Assembly: GCA_905236615.1 (NCBI GenBank)
Contig: CAJORC010000036.1
Span: 1 to 7,197, forward strand
From: an uncultured Lachnospiraceae bacterium
GTDB lineage: Bacteria > Bacillota > Clostridia > Lachnospirales > Lachnospiraceae
Direction of reading: 5' to 3'
DNA length: 7,197 nucleotides
The translations under genes and the position numbers were made by a program. Below are positions 1 to 6,518 of the stretch, piece by piece. The notes under the pieces are model-generated. The model did not search any database. It worked only from the letters and a program-made list of their open reading frames with translations, and was not told the origin of the DNA. How positions within the stretch are numbered: position 1 is the stretch's first letter; the number at the start of each line of letters is the position of its first letter.

Positions 1-1262
1 TATATTTTGTAGCGGTCATCTTCGGAAAAGACTTCCGAAAAAACATCATTCAGACCGTGGATACCCTCGATCACAAGAACGTCATTTTTTCCCATTGAAA
101 GGATATTTCCATTGTATTCGCGTTCTCCTGTAATGAAATTGTAACGCGGCATGTCGACTTTTTCTCCTTTAAGGAGTGCAGTCATGTTCTCATTAAAGCA
201 GTTGACATCAAGAGCTTCAATACATTCGTAATCAGGCTTTCCGTTCTCCATTCTTGGAGTGTTCACACGATTTACGAAATAATTGTCAAGGCTTATCGGG
301 TGCGGTTTCAGTCCCTGTGCCATCAGCTGTATGGAAAGGCGGTTGGCGAAACTGGTCTTTCCCGAAGAAGAAGGACCTGCGATCATTATAAATCGTCTGC
401 CGCCCTTTGATATTTCTTCTGCAATATCGGCTATCCTGTGCTCCTGAAGTGCTTCCTGCACAAGCACAAGATCGTTAAATCTGCCCCTTGAGATAACTTC
501 GTTCAGATCTCCCACGGTTTCAACGCCCAGCATTTCGCTCCACCGCGTTGCACCCATCATGGTAGTGAAAAGCTTTGGTGTATCATGGAATTCAGGCTTC
601 TTTAAAGGATTCTTCCTTCTTGCCATTTCAAGGATAAGTCCTTCTCCATATTTAAAAAGATCAAAAACCTTGATATATCCGGTACTCGGCAGCATGTATC
701 CATAATAATAGTCCATAAAATCATTTATGTGATACATGTTGACGCTCGAGCCCATACGGTAATGAAAAAGCTTCTCCTTGTCCTTCATTCCGTATGTCCT
801 GCAGCGCTCCTGTATTTCTGCAAGGGGATAGCTTTTCTTAGTGATCGGAACATCAGCGTCGATAAGCTCCTGCATACGCATTTTTGTCTTCTCCACGATC
901 ACATCCGTTAAGTCGAAATCACCTTTTACCGTGCAGAAATATCCCGAGCCGAAAGAAAACTCCACCTTAAACCGGTCGATCTTCTCACTTCCCACAACAT
1001 CATAAAAAGACTTGATGAGTAAAAGGCAGCAGCTTCTTTTATAAGCTTTATGTCCTGACGGATCGGAAAGAGTCTCAAAGCCAAGTTCTATATCGCCGTG
1101 AAGACTATGGTGCAGTTCCTTCAGTTTCCCGTCTATCACCGCAAGCACTATCGGATAATCATAATGTTTCTGAAAATCTTTGGCCAGCAGCGAATATTTC
1201 GTACCCTCAGGATATTCAAAAAATTCATCTTTCCATTTAACACGACACATTTTTTCTGCCAT
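1..1262 (-). CDS. Nucleoside (uridine) kinase-like protein with ThrRS-like N-terminus, 3' end outside window
   Basis: The 420 visible codons start at ATG 1262, behind an AGGAGG at 1268-1273 with 5-nt spacing. The C-terminal visible part is a P-loop kinase of the uridine kinase/phosphoribulokinase family: Walker A GPSSSGKTS at residues 296-304 (Lys302), an LDNYF motif at 325-329 resembling the uridine kinase DDFY substrate-site motif, and IEGIHGLN at 398-405. Residues 1-60 resemble a TGS domain. Residues about 61-200 resemble the threonyl-tRNA synthetase second additional (editing) domain, seen best in the LPSTGYIKVF stretch at 191-200. The ThrRS HxxxH and CxxxH residues are absent, so editing is unlikely. 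The presumed reaction is ATP-dependent phosphorylation of a nucleoside in the cytoplasm; the exact substrate cannot be read from sequence. Family members are about 550 aa, so roughly a quarter is missing. It lies 71 nt after trmK and may have its own promoter. Confidence 0.88.
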   Translation of the reverse strand, partial: MAEKMCRVKWKDEFFEYPEGTKYSLLAKDFQKHYDYPIVLAVIDGKLKELHHSLHGDIELGFETLSDPSGHKAYKRSCCLLLIKSFYDVVGSEKIDRFKVEFSFGSGYFCTVKGDFDLTDVIVEKTKMRMQELIDADVPITKKSYPLAEIQERCRTYGMKDKEKLFHYRMGSSVNMYHINDFMDYYYGYMLPSTGYIKVFDLFKYGEGLILEMARRKNPLKKPEFHDTPKLFTTMMGATRWSEMLGVETVGDLNEVISRGRFNDLVLVQEALQEHRIADIAEEISKGGRRFIMIAGPSSSGKTSFANRLSIQLMAQGLKPHPISLDNYFVNRVNTPRMENGKPDYECIEALDVNCFNENMTALLKGEKVDMPRYNFITGEREYNGNILSMGKNDVLVIEGIHGLNDVFSEVFSEDDRYKI

Positions 1263-1267
1263 ACACA

Positions 1268-1273
1268 CCTCCT
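1268..1273 (-). promoter_or_regulatory. Ribosome binding site of the kinase gene
   Basis: A full AGGAGG lies 5 nt before ATG 1262. It selects this Met over the in-frame ATG four codons later (MAEKM). Confidence 0.75.
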
Positions 1274-1275
1274 CT

Positions 1276-1292
1276 ATAAAACAAAGTTTTAT
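1276..1292. repeat. 17-bp perfect palindrome, ATAAAAC-AAA-GTTTTAT
   Basis: Two 7-nt arms are exact inverse complements around a 3-nt centre. It sits between the possible promoter and the ribosome binding site of the kinase gene. It could be a protein-binding operator or a weak A/U-rich hairpin in the leader. The stem is too AT-rich to be a convincing terminator, and no U-tract follows it. Confidence 0.5.
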
Positions 1293-1319
1293 TTCTGACT
1301 AAATGACGTCGGATGTCAA
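1291..1319 (-). promoter_or_regulatory. Possible promoter of the kinase gene
   Basis: A perfect -35 hexamer TTGACA lies at 1314-1319 on the minus strand. At 17-nt spacing the -10 would be AGAAAT (1291-1296), which matches only three of six consensus bases. The -35 is convincing and the -10 is poor, so the promoter may need an activator, or the gene may be expressed only by read-through from trmK. Confidence 0.3.
1304..1318. repeat. Imperfect 15-bp palindrome overlapping the kinase -35
   Basis: On the plus strand the arms TGACGTC and GATGTCA flank a single central G and match at six of seven positions. The element covers five of the six bases of the candidate -35, which is a usual place for a repressor operator. 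No regulator can be named. Confidence 0.35.
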
Positions 1320-1333
1320 TCAGCAGCCGGCAG

Positions 1334-2035
1334 TCATGCTCCGGCCGTGAAGTGATGGTCAAGAAGCTCATTTATCTCTTTCTTAGTTTCTTCCAGTTCC
1401 ATTCTGCGTTCTCCCGGAAGTGACGGGATTGCCAGGAGCTTCCCGATATTTAAAATGTCATTTAAAAGGCACTCCCGAAGCACAGTATCACTGCGCTCCG
1501 GAAGGATTCTGCCATATCTGAAATATATTTCTTTTTCGTAACTGTATGCTGTTCCGCTGCAGCTCGTCTTAATTATCGGATAAAATTTGCCGTCTTCTTT
1601 TATTAATGCTTCATCAGTTATCTCAAAGCCGTTATCAGCAAGATAATGTCTGAAATGTTCATATTCGGACTGTGGTGCCAGAATAAAACTCTTCATACCC
1701 GCCATAACGTTCTTTGGAGCTTCAGCAAGAATCCTTGCCATCAGTATGCCGCCCATGCCTGCGATGATCACGGTATCGGCTTTTCCTTCCGGCAGCTTTT
1801 GCAGACCGTTTGAGAGATAAAAACTGATTCTGTCTGACAGTCCCGCTTTTGAAGCATTTTCCTTTGCTTTTTCAAGCGGCTCTCTGTTTACATCCAGAGC
1901 AGCCGCCTGTTCAACAATGCCTCTTCGTATAAGTTCAATAGGTACGAAACCATGATCGCATCCTACGTCTGCAACCTTAGCACCACGATCGACAAAAGAT
2001 ATTATCCGTTCCAGTCTGTTTGAAAGTATCGCCAT
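1334..2035 (-). CDS. trmK: tRNA (adenine(22)-N(1))-methyltransferase TrmK
   Basis: This 233-aa protein is the usual size for the TrmK (YqfN, COG2384) family. The family transfers a methyl group from S-adenosylmethionine to N1 of A22 in the D-loop region of certain tRNAs, in the cytoplasm. The Rossmann SAM-binding motif is DVGCDHG at residues 23-29, with ALDVN at 46-50 as the acidic strand-2 end, NG at 76-77, and the family's AGMGG signature at 92-96. The C-terminal part (about 160-233) is the charged helical extension, ending with a Glu/Lys-rich helix. The ATG at 2035 lies 2 nt after the rpoD stop. No strong ribosome binding site stands at the right distance (an AAGGA is about 15 nt away), so translation is probably coupled to rpoD. 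The sigA-trmK pairing is well known in Firmicutes. Confidence 0.93.
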   Translation of the reverse strand: MAILSNRLERIISFVDRGAKVADVGCDHGFVPIELIRRGIVEQAAALDVNREPLEKAKENASKAGLSDRISFYLSNGLQKLPEGKADTVIIAGMGGILMARILAEAPKNVMAGMKSFILAPQSEYEHFRHYLADNGFEITDEALIKEDGKFYPIIKTSCSGTAYSYEKEIYFRYGRILPERSDTVLRECLLNDILNIGKLLAIPSLPGERRMELEETKKEINELLDHHFTAGA

Positions 2036-2037
2036 AA

Positions 2038-3171
2038 TTAATCCAGATAATCCTTAAGCTTGCGGGATCTGCTGGGATGACGGAGCTTTCTGAGCGCCTT
2101 TGCCTCGATCTGTCTTATACGCTCACGGGTTACATTAAACTCCTTGCCGACTTCCTCAAGAGTGCGTGCCCTTCCGTCATCAAGACCAAAACGAAGCTTA
2201 AGTACTTTCTGCTCACGATCGGTAAGTGTTTCAAGTACCTCCTCAAGCTGCTCTCTGAGAAGAGTAAATGCTGCCGCTTCTGCAGGCACGGGAACCTGAT
2301 CGTCCTGAATAAAGTCTCCAAGATGTGAATCTTCCTCTTCACCGATAGGAGTCTCAAGTGAAACCGGCTCCTGCGAGATCTTAAGTATCTCACGAACTCT
2401 CTCAACAGGCATATTCATTTCCTTTGCGATCTCTTCCGGGGTTGGTTCACGGCCAAGCTCCTGAAGCAGCTGTCTTGAAACTCTGATAAGCTTGTTGATG
2501 GTCTCAACCATATGTACAGGAATACGGATAGTACGCGCCTGATCCGCAATTGCACGGGTTATTGCCTGTCTGATCCACCATGTTGCATAAGTCGAGAATT
2601 TGTAACCTTTACGATAATCAAACTTCTCAACAGCCTTTATAAGACCTAAATTACCCTCCTGAATAAGATCAAGGAAAAGCATTCCACGTCCGACATAGCG
2701 CTTTGCTATGCTGACAACGAGACGGAGGTTGGCTTCGGCAAGCTTCTTTTTAGCCTCCTCATCCCCGTCTTCCATCTTCTGTGCAAGCTCGATCTCTTCC
2801 TCAGCCGAAAGAAGCGGAACCTTACCGATTTCTTTCAGGTACATGCGGACAGGATCTTCTATTGAAACACTGTCGGGAATGGAAATGTCAAGATTGTCTA
2901 CATCCCCCTCTTCATCCTCTTCCAGATCAAGCTCGTCATCAGTAGGTTCGTCGTCATTTCCCTTGATATTGATTCTCAGGATATCGACACCGTTCTGTTC
3001 AAGAACCTCAAAGATTTTCTCGAACTGTTCCTCGCCCAGCTCCATTCCGGAAAAAAAGTCGTTTACCTCACTGTCTTCGAGCACGCCTTTTTTCTTTTTA
3101 CCGAGCGCTATAAGTTCCTTTAATTTTGCAAGAAACTGCTGCTTTGATGCATCATCCATTGCTTCAGCCAT
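2038..3171 (-). CDS. rpoD: RNA polymerase primary sigma factor RpoD/SigA
   Basis: This 377-aa protein is the housekeeping sigma-70 factor, which directs RNA polymerase to -35/-10 promoters. Residues 1-65 form a region 1.1-like domain, followed by an acidic linker at about 72-94 rich in Asp and Glu. Region 1.2 begins near residue 103 ([12 protein letters not shown]). Region 2 includes [12 protein letters not shown] near 148-159 and the -10 recognition/melting segment [15 protein letters not shown] at 190-204. Region 3 follows, and region 4.2 has its helix-turn-helix at about 337-361 (recognition helix from [14 protein letters not shown]). There is no long insert between 1.2 and 2.1, as in Gram-positive SigA and unlike E. 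coli RpoD. ATG 3171 has GGAGGA at 3181-3186 with 9-nt spacing, which favours it over the ATG at codon 5. The dnaG stop lies 20 nt upstream. Confidence 0.98.
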   Translation of the reverse strand: MAEAMDDASKQQFLAKLKELIALGKKKKGVLEDSEVNDFFSGMELGEEQFEKIFEVLEQNGVDILRINIKGNDDEPTDDELDLEEDEEGDVDNLDISIPDSVSIEDPVRMYLKEIGKVPLLSAEEEIELAQKMEDGDEEAKKKLAEANLRLVVSIAKRYVGRGMLFLDLIQEGNLGLIKAVEKFDYRKGYKFSTYATWWIRQAITRAIADQARTIRIPVHMVETINKLIRVSRQLLQELGREPTPEEIAKEMNMPVERVREILKISQEPVSLETPIGEEEDSHLGDFIQDDQVPVPAEAAAFTLLREQLEEVLETLTDREQKVLKLRFGLDDGRARTLEEVGKEFNVTRERIRQIEAKALRKLRHPSRSRKLKDYLD

Positions 3172-3191
3172 TGTATGTCTTCCTCCATCCC

Positions 3192-4961
3192 TTATATCTC
3201 TATCTGTATTCTTGCCAGCTTTTCCATTGCCTGCTTTTCGCGAATAACTCTGTCAACTGAATTTTCCGCTTTTGATGCGATCCTTTTAAGACTCGCTTTC
3301 TTTATTCTTATGACAAGTTCTGTTAATGCCCTTGATTTATCCTGCCTTGAAAGGCTGTCGGGAATAACTGCACTAAATATCTCAGCTGCCTTATTCTGTT
3401 CCCCTTCATCGTCGAAGCGGCTTATTATCGCCGCAGGCACTATTTTTCCGGCTTCCGCCTGTTCAAACAAAAGCTCCGCCGTCTTTCTGTTTATACCTTC
3501 AGTAAAATCATCGACCGTTATTATATCTTTTACCGCCTTGTAGACGCCTTCTTCCTCCGCAATGAAATTCAGTATAAATTTCTCTGCCTTGACTTCGCCA
3601 TCTTCTTTTTTCTCATCTGTCCTGTAGGTTCTGTTTAAGCGCATGCTGTCCGTCATAACAGCCGGTGAAGATGGTTTATTCAATAGTGCAAGGGCAACCG
3701 CCCTTTTAAGAGCATCTGCTTTTATCATATACTTATTCGCCATGGCGTCAGTATAATTTTCCCTTTCAAGCTCCCCGTCAATTTCCGCAAGCCTTGCGGC
3801 AAGAGCTTCTTCAAAACGGGTACGCCCTTCCGGATCACTCAGATCATAATCTCTTTCCTTAACGGATATTTCAAAATAGAAGCTGTTCTCAGCCTTGTCT
3901 ATCCTCTTTTGAAATTCCTCTGCCCCGAGATTCTTTATAAATTCATCCGGATCTTTATATGGCTCCATGTGAATTATCTTAGAGCTGATACCGGCAGACT
4001 TCAGTATCGGTATCGCTCTGAGTTCTGCCTTTATCCCGGCCTCATCCGAGTCGTAAGTAAGCCTTATGTCATCAGTATATCGTTTAAGTATTCTGGCATG
4101 TTCCGGTGTAAAAGCCGTTCCGAGCGAAGCCACCGCTTCGGTAAATCCGGCCTGATGCAGGCTTATTACATCCATATAGCCTTCACAGGCTATCATATAG
4201 CCCTTTCTCGAACGCCGCGCAACATTCAGTCCGTAAAGGTTTTTTCCCTTTTCAAATATCACAGTTTCGGGTGAATTCAGGTATTTAGGCTTGCCGTCAC
4301 CCATGACTCTTCCGCCGAAGCCGATCACCCGGTTCTGTACATCCATTATCGGAAACATCACACGGTTCCAGAATTTATCGGAAAGTCCACGCTTCTCGTC
4401 ATAATTTACAAGTCCCGACTTCATCAGTTCTTTTTCGGTATAGCCTTTCGACTTTAAGTATGCGATCACATGACCGCTCTTTCCGGAAAATCCAAGTCCA
4501 AAACTCTGCATGGTTTCCTTCGTGAGCTTTCTTTCCCGGAAATACCTCATTCCCACTTCACCTTCACTGCTCCGAAGTGTCCTGTAATAAAAAGACGCAG
4601 CTTCTTTCTGTATTTCAAAGAGTCTCTGCCTTTCCAGATTCTTCTGTCTGGCTTCTTCCGAGTATTCCGCCTCCGGCAGCTTTACTCCGGATCTGTCAGC
4701 CAGCATTTTTACTGCTTCCTGAAAACTGCAGTTTTCATATTTCATTATGAAGGTTATTACATTTCCGCTCACACCGCAGCCAAAACAGTGATATATCTGT
4801 TTAGAGGGTGTTACGGAAAATGAAGGTGACTTTTCCGAATGGAAGGGACAGACTCCGAAAAAATATCCGCCCTTCTTTTTTAACTGTACATAATTTCCTA
4901 TTACATCGACTATGTCGTTTTTTGATCTTATTTCTTCTATAATCTCATCAGGATAATACAT
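3192..4961 (-). CDS. dnaG: DNA primase DnaG
   Basis: This 589-aa protein has the family's usual length and synthesises RNA primers at the replication fork, working with the replicative helicase. The N-terminal CHC2 zinc-binding domain has Cys38, His41, Cys59 and Cys62 and covers residues 1-95. The RNA polymerase core follows, with GFGGR at 214-218 and KYLNSPET at 226-233. The TOPRIM fold carries the catalytic Glu260 in EGYMD and the metal-binding Asp304 and Asp306 in YDSDEAG. Residues from about 455 to the end are a helical, poorly conserved region, where the helicase-binding domain is expected. The start ATG is 4 nt after the dgt stop. The nearest ribosome binding site is a weak GGTGG inside the end of dgt, so translation is probably coupled to dgt. 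All visible catalytic and zinc residues are intact. Confidence 0.98.
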   Translation of the reverse strand: MYYPDEIIEEIRSKNDIVDVIGNYVQLKKKGGYFFGVCPFHSEKSPSFSVTPSKQIYHCFGCGVSGNVITFIMKYENCSFQEAVKMLADRSGVKLPEAEYSEEARQKNLERQRLFEIQKEAASFYYRTLRSSEGEVGMRYFRERKLTKETMQSFGLGFSGKSGHVIAYLKSKGYTEKELMKSGLVNYDEKRGLSDKFWNRVMFPIMDVQNRVIGFGGRVMGDGKPKYLNSPETVIFEKGKNLYGLNVARRSRKGYMIACEGYMDVISLHQAGFTEAVASLGTAFTPEHARILKRYTDDIRLTYDSDEAGIKAELRAIPILKSAGISSKIIHMEPYKDPDEFIKNLGAEEFQKRIDKAENSFYFEISVKERDYDLSDPEGRTRFEEALAARLAEIDGELERENYTDAMANKYMIKADALKRAVALALLNKPSSPAVMTDSMRLNRTYRTDEKKEDGEVKAEKFILNFIAEEEGVYKAVKDIITVDDFTEGINRKTAELLFEQAEAGKIVPAAIISRFDDEGEQNKAAEIFSAVIPDSLSRQDKSRALTELVIRIKKASLKRIASKAENSVDRVIREKQAMEKLARIQIEI

Positions 4962-4965
4962 CTTT

Positions 4966-5973
4966 TTATACCACCATCCATGGAATCGGGATAAAGAGAT
5001 CGTGGTAGGTACTTATCGCATACCTGTCCGTCATTGATGAAATATAATCTGCAATAACGACTTCTTTTTTCTCTTTCCTCTCAATAAGCATTTTATATTC
5101 GTCAGGTATTATGTCAAAATGTGTAAGAAAATGATAGTAAAGTGTCTCAACAAGGTCTTCTGCCTTGCCTTCCTGACTCTTTGCCGTCTTATTGGTATAG
5201 ACGTTCTTAAACATCCAGTTTCTGAGCGACTTAACTGCTTCATTTACACTTTTCGACATCTGTATATCATTGATTCCTCTACTCGTGGAGATCACGTCAC
5301 GTATCATAACGTCAAGACGCTCTGCCGTTGTCTCGCCCAGAACTCTCATTATGCTCACAGGAACCTTGTCATTCTTTAAGATACCGGCTCTCAAGGCATC
5401 ATCCATATCGTGGTGTATATATGCTATCTTATCTGAAAGTCTTACTACTTTCCCTTCAAGGGTTGATGGCATCCCACTCGTCTGATGATTTCTTATACCG
5501 TCTATTACCTCAGCTGTAAGATTCAGACCTTTCCCATTATTTTCAAGAACCTCAACTACCCTGACTGACTGCTCGGAATGAACAAATCCTTCGCTGCAGG
5601 CCCTGTTAAGCGCACGTTCCCCGGCATGACCGAAAGGCGTATGTCCAAGGTCATGTCCCAATGCTATCGCTTCTGTCAGATCTTCATTCAGACGAAGCGA
5701 CTTCGCTATTGTTCTTGATATCTGGGATACTTCAAGCGTATGAGTAAGACGCGTCCTGTAATGATCTCCCTGCGGTGTAAGAAAAACCTGTGTCTTATCC
5801 TTCAGTCTTCTGAAAGCCTTGCTGTGCAGTATTCTGTCCCTGTCCCTTGCAAAACACGGTCTTATCTCGCAGTCCTCAATAGGATGTTTTCTCCCCTTAC
5901 TGTCTGCCGAATGACAGGCATAAGGGCTTAGTATTTCTCTTTCTCTCTCTTCAAGTTCTTCTCGTATTAGCGT
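4966..5973 (-). CDS. dgt: Deoxyguanosinetriphosphate triphosphohydrolase-like HD protein, apparent ACG start
   Basis: This 335-aa protein belongs to the dGTPase (Dgt) branch of the HD hydrolases, which cleave dNTPs to a deoxynucleoside and triphosphate and so trim the dNTP pool. The metal ligands of the HD domain are His78 (in RLTHTLE), His107-Asp108 (GHDLGHTPFGH) and Asp181 (RLSDKIAY). The N-terminus shows other family segments: RDRDRILHSKAFRRLK near 43-58 and GDHYRTRLTHTLEVSQ at 69-84. The frame is open back to a TAG at 5998-6000 but has no ATG, GTG or TTG before the TTG at 5661, and starting there would delete His78. ACG at 5973 lies 7 nt after GGGGAGG. Read as Met it gives M-L-I-R-E-E-L-E, like N-termini I recall for related Dgt proteins. 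I infer either a genuine ACG start, a start-codon mutation, or a base error. It is followed by dnaG after 4 nt. Confidence 0.88.
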   Translation of the reverse strand, partial: TLIREELEEREREILSPYACHSADSKGRKHPIEDCEIRPCFARDRDRILHSKAFRRLKDKTQVFLTPQGDHYRTRLTHTLEVSQISRTIAKSLRLNEDLTEAIALGHDLGHTPFGHAGERALNRACSEGFVHSEQSVRVVEVLENNGKGLNLTAEVIDGIRNHQTSGMPSTLEGKVVRLSDKIAYIHHDMDDALRAGILKNDKVPVSIMRVLGETTAERLDVMIRDVISTSRGINDIQMSKSVNEAVKSLRNWMFKNVYTNKTAKSQEGKAEDLVETLYYHFLTHFDIIPDEYKMLIERKEKKEVVIADYISSMTDRYAISTYHDLFIPIPWMVV

Positions 5974-5980
5974 ATGATAT

Positions 5981-5988
5981 CCTCCCCT
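5981..5988 (-). promoter_or_regulatory. Ribosome binding site that fixes the dgt start
   Basis: The minus strand reads AGGGGAGG, a strong Shine-Dalgarno match, ending 7 nt before the ACG at 5973. No ATG, GTG or TTG in the dgt frame lies within reach of it, so it argues that initiation really occurs at the ACG position. Confidence 0.7.
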
Positions 5989-6008
5989 GTCCTCGCTCTA
6001 AAAGTGTT

Positions 6009-6038
6009 TTCATATATATATTTCGGCATAAAAGTCAA
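6009..6038 (-). promoter_or_regulatory. Likely sigma-A promoter of dgt-dnaG-rpoD-trmK
   Basis: On the minus strand a -35 TTGACT (6033-6038, five of six consensus bases) is followed after 18 nt by TATGAA (6009-6014, four of six). An alternative -10, TATATG at 6011-6016, has 16-nt spacing. An alternating TA run lies in and around the -10. The implied start would leave a leader of about 30 nt that holds the strong dgt ribosome binding site. No other good promoter is seen ahead of the cluster. The rest of the 73-nt gap (5974-6046) holds nothing else I recognise. Confidence 0.5.
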
Positions 6039-6046
6039 TTTTCCTT

Positions 6047-6430
6047 TTATTTTATTCCAAAAAATGCAAAAATATTTTTCCAGTAAAGTTTTATAAGCCA
6101 TCCACTGCACATAATAAAAGCTGAAATTACCGGAATAACAAATAAAGGCCAGAGGAGAATCTTTTCTGCAAAGGCTTCTCCTGTACCTCTGCGTGCGCGT
6201 TCATAAACAGCAAAATCAGAAACAGAGGCAATAAGGAACACAATATACGGATGCCAGAAAAAATAGCTTGAATTTTCAACGAAAATATAAAGCGAAAGAA
6301 CCGAGATGATCTCCAGTATTATGACAGCTATAATATAAAGACTGCGCATTTCAGGTTTCTTCTTTGAAACAAGCCCCCAGAACAATGCTGTCATGATGCC
6401 TTCACCCAGTGCACGTGACAAGATAAACAT
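6047..6430 (-). CDS. Small multi-pass membrane protein, function unknown
   Basis: I do not recognise this 127-aa protein. It is strongly hydrophobic with three clear membrane segments at about residues 31-51, 57-75 and 91-113, plus a weaker one at 7-21 that would make four. Basic patches lie between them (KKKPEMR at 23-29, ERARRG at 77-82, and Lys114/Lys118), consistent with a polytopic inner-membrane protein. It has no obvious catalytic motif and a single Cys (108). The start ATG 6430 has AAAGGA at 6441-6446, a rather long 10 nt away; ATG at codon 13 (6394) is an alternative. It lies between the tsf terminator and the dgt promoter, with no promoter of its own that I can see. The long hydrophobic reading frame supports a real gene, but its role cannot be inferred from its neighbours. 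Confidence 0.7.
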   Translation of the reverse strand: MFILSRALGEGIMTALFWGLVSKKKPEMRSLYIIAVIILEIISVLSLYIFVENSSYFFWHPYIVFLIASVSDFAVYERARRGTGEAFAEKILLWPLFVIPVISAFIMCSGWLIKLYWKNIFAFFGIK

Positions 6431-6448
6431 ATAATTGTCTTCCTTTGC

Positions 6449-6495
6449 AAAAATGGCAGGTAGGGAAATAAAACTGGTCTATATCCCTGCCTGCC
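6449..6495 (-). terminator. Intrinsic terminator of tsf
   Basis: On the minus strand GGCAGGCAGGGA (6484-6495) pairs with TCCCTACCTGCC (6455-6466): 11 of 12 pairs with one internal C/A mismatch and a 17-nt loop. Five T residues follow at 6449-6453, after one A. It begins 23 nt after the tsf stop. This is the only convincing Rho-independent terminator in the window. Confidence 0.8.
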
Positions 6496-6518
6496 CTTAA
6501 ATTCTATATCAGCAATTC

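Noticed and set aside
729..1298. Plus-strand reading frames at 729-911 and 1098-1298
   Set aside because: They are antisense to the kinase gene, whose P-loop and LPSTG motifs prove the minus strand is coding.
1326..1345. GCCGG/CCGGC hairpin at the end of trmK as a terminator
   Set aside because: The stem is only five clean pairs around a 10-nt loop, overlaps the trmK stop codon, and is followed on the minus strand by TGCTGATTGACA, not a U-tract.
2130..2405. Second minus-strand reading frame of 91 aa inside rpoD
   Set aside because: It is an out-of-frame shadow of sigma regions 3 and 4, rich in Arg and Leu, with no independent start signal.
2708..3247. Plus-strand 179-aa serine-rich reading frame
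   Set aside because: It is the antisense shadow of the acidic and charged N-terminal half of rpoD; the serine runs mirror GAA/GAT-rich codons on the other strand.
3909..4274. Plus-strand reading frames of about 120 aa opposite dnaG (also 3175-3543 and 4470-4823)
   Set aside because: They lie fully opposite conserved dnaG, dnaG/rpoD boundary or zinc-domain coding sequence and show no family motif.
4966..5661. dgt starting at TTG 5661 (231 aa)
   Set aside because: The upstream frame continues clear Dgt homology, including the metal ligand His78, and TTG 5661 lies in the middle of the conserved ALGHDLGH segment.
5951..6013. 20-codon ATG reading frame (MKTLLERG...) overlapping the dgt start
   Set aside because: It is out of frame with dgt, has no ribosome binding site, and its ATG lies inside the predicted -10 region.
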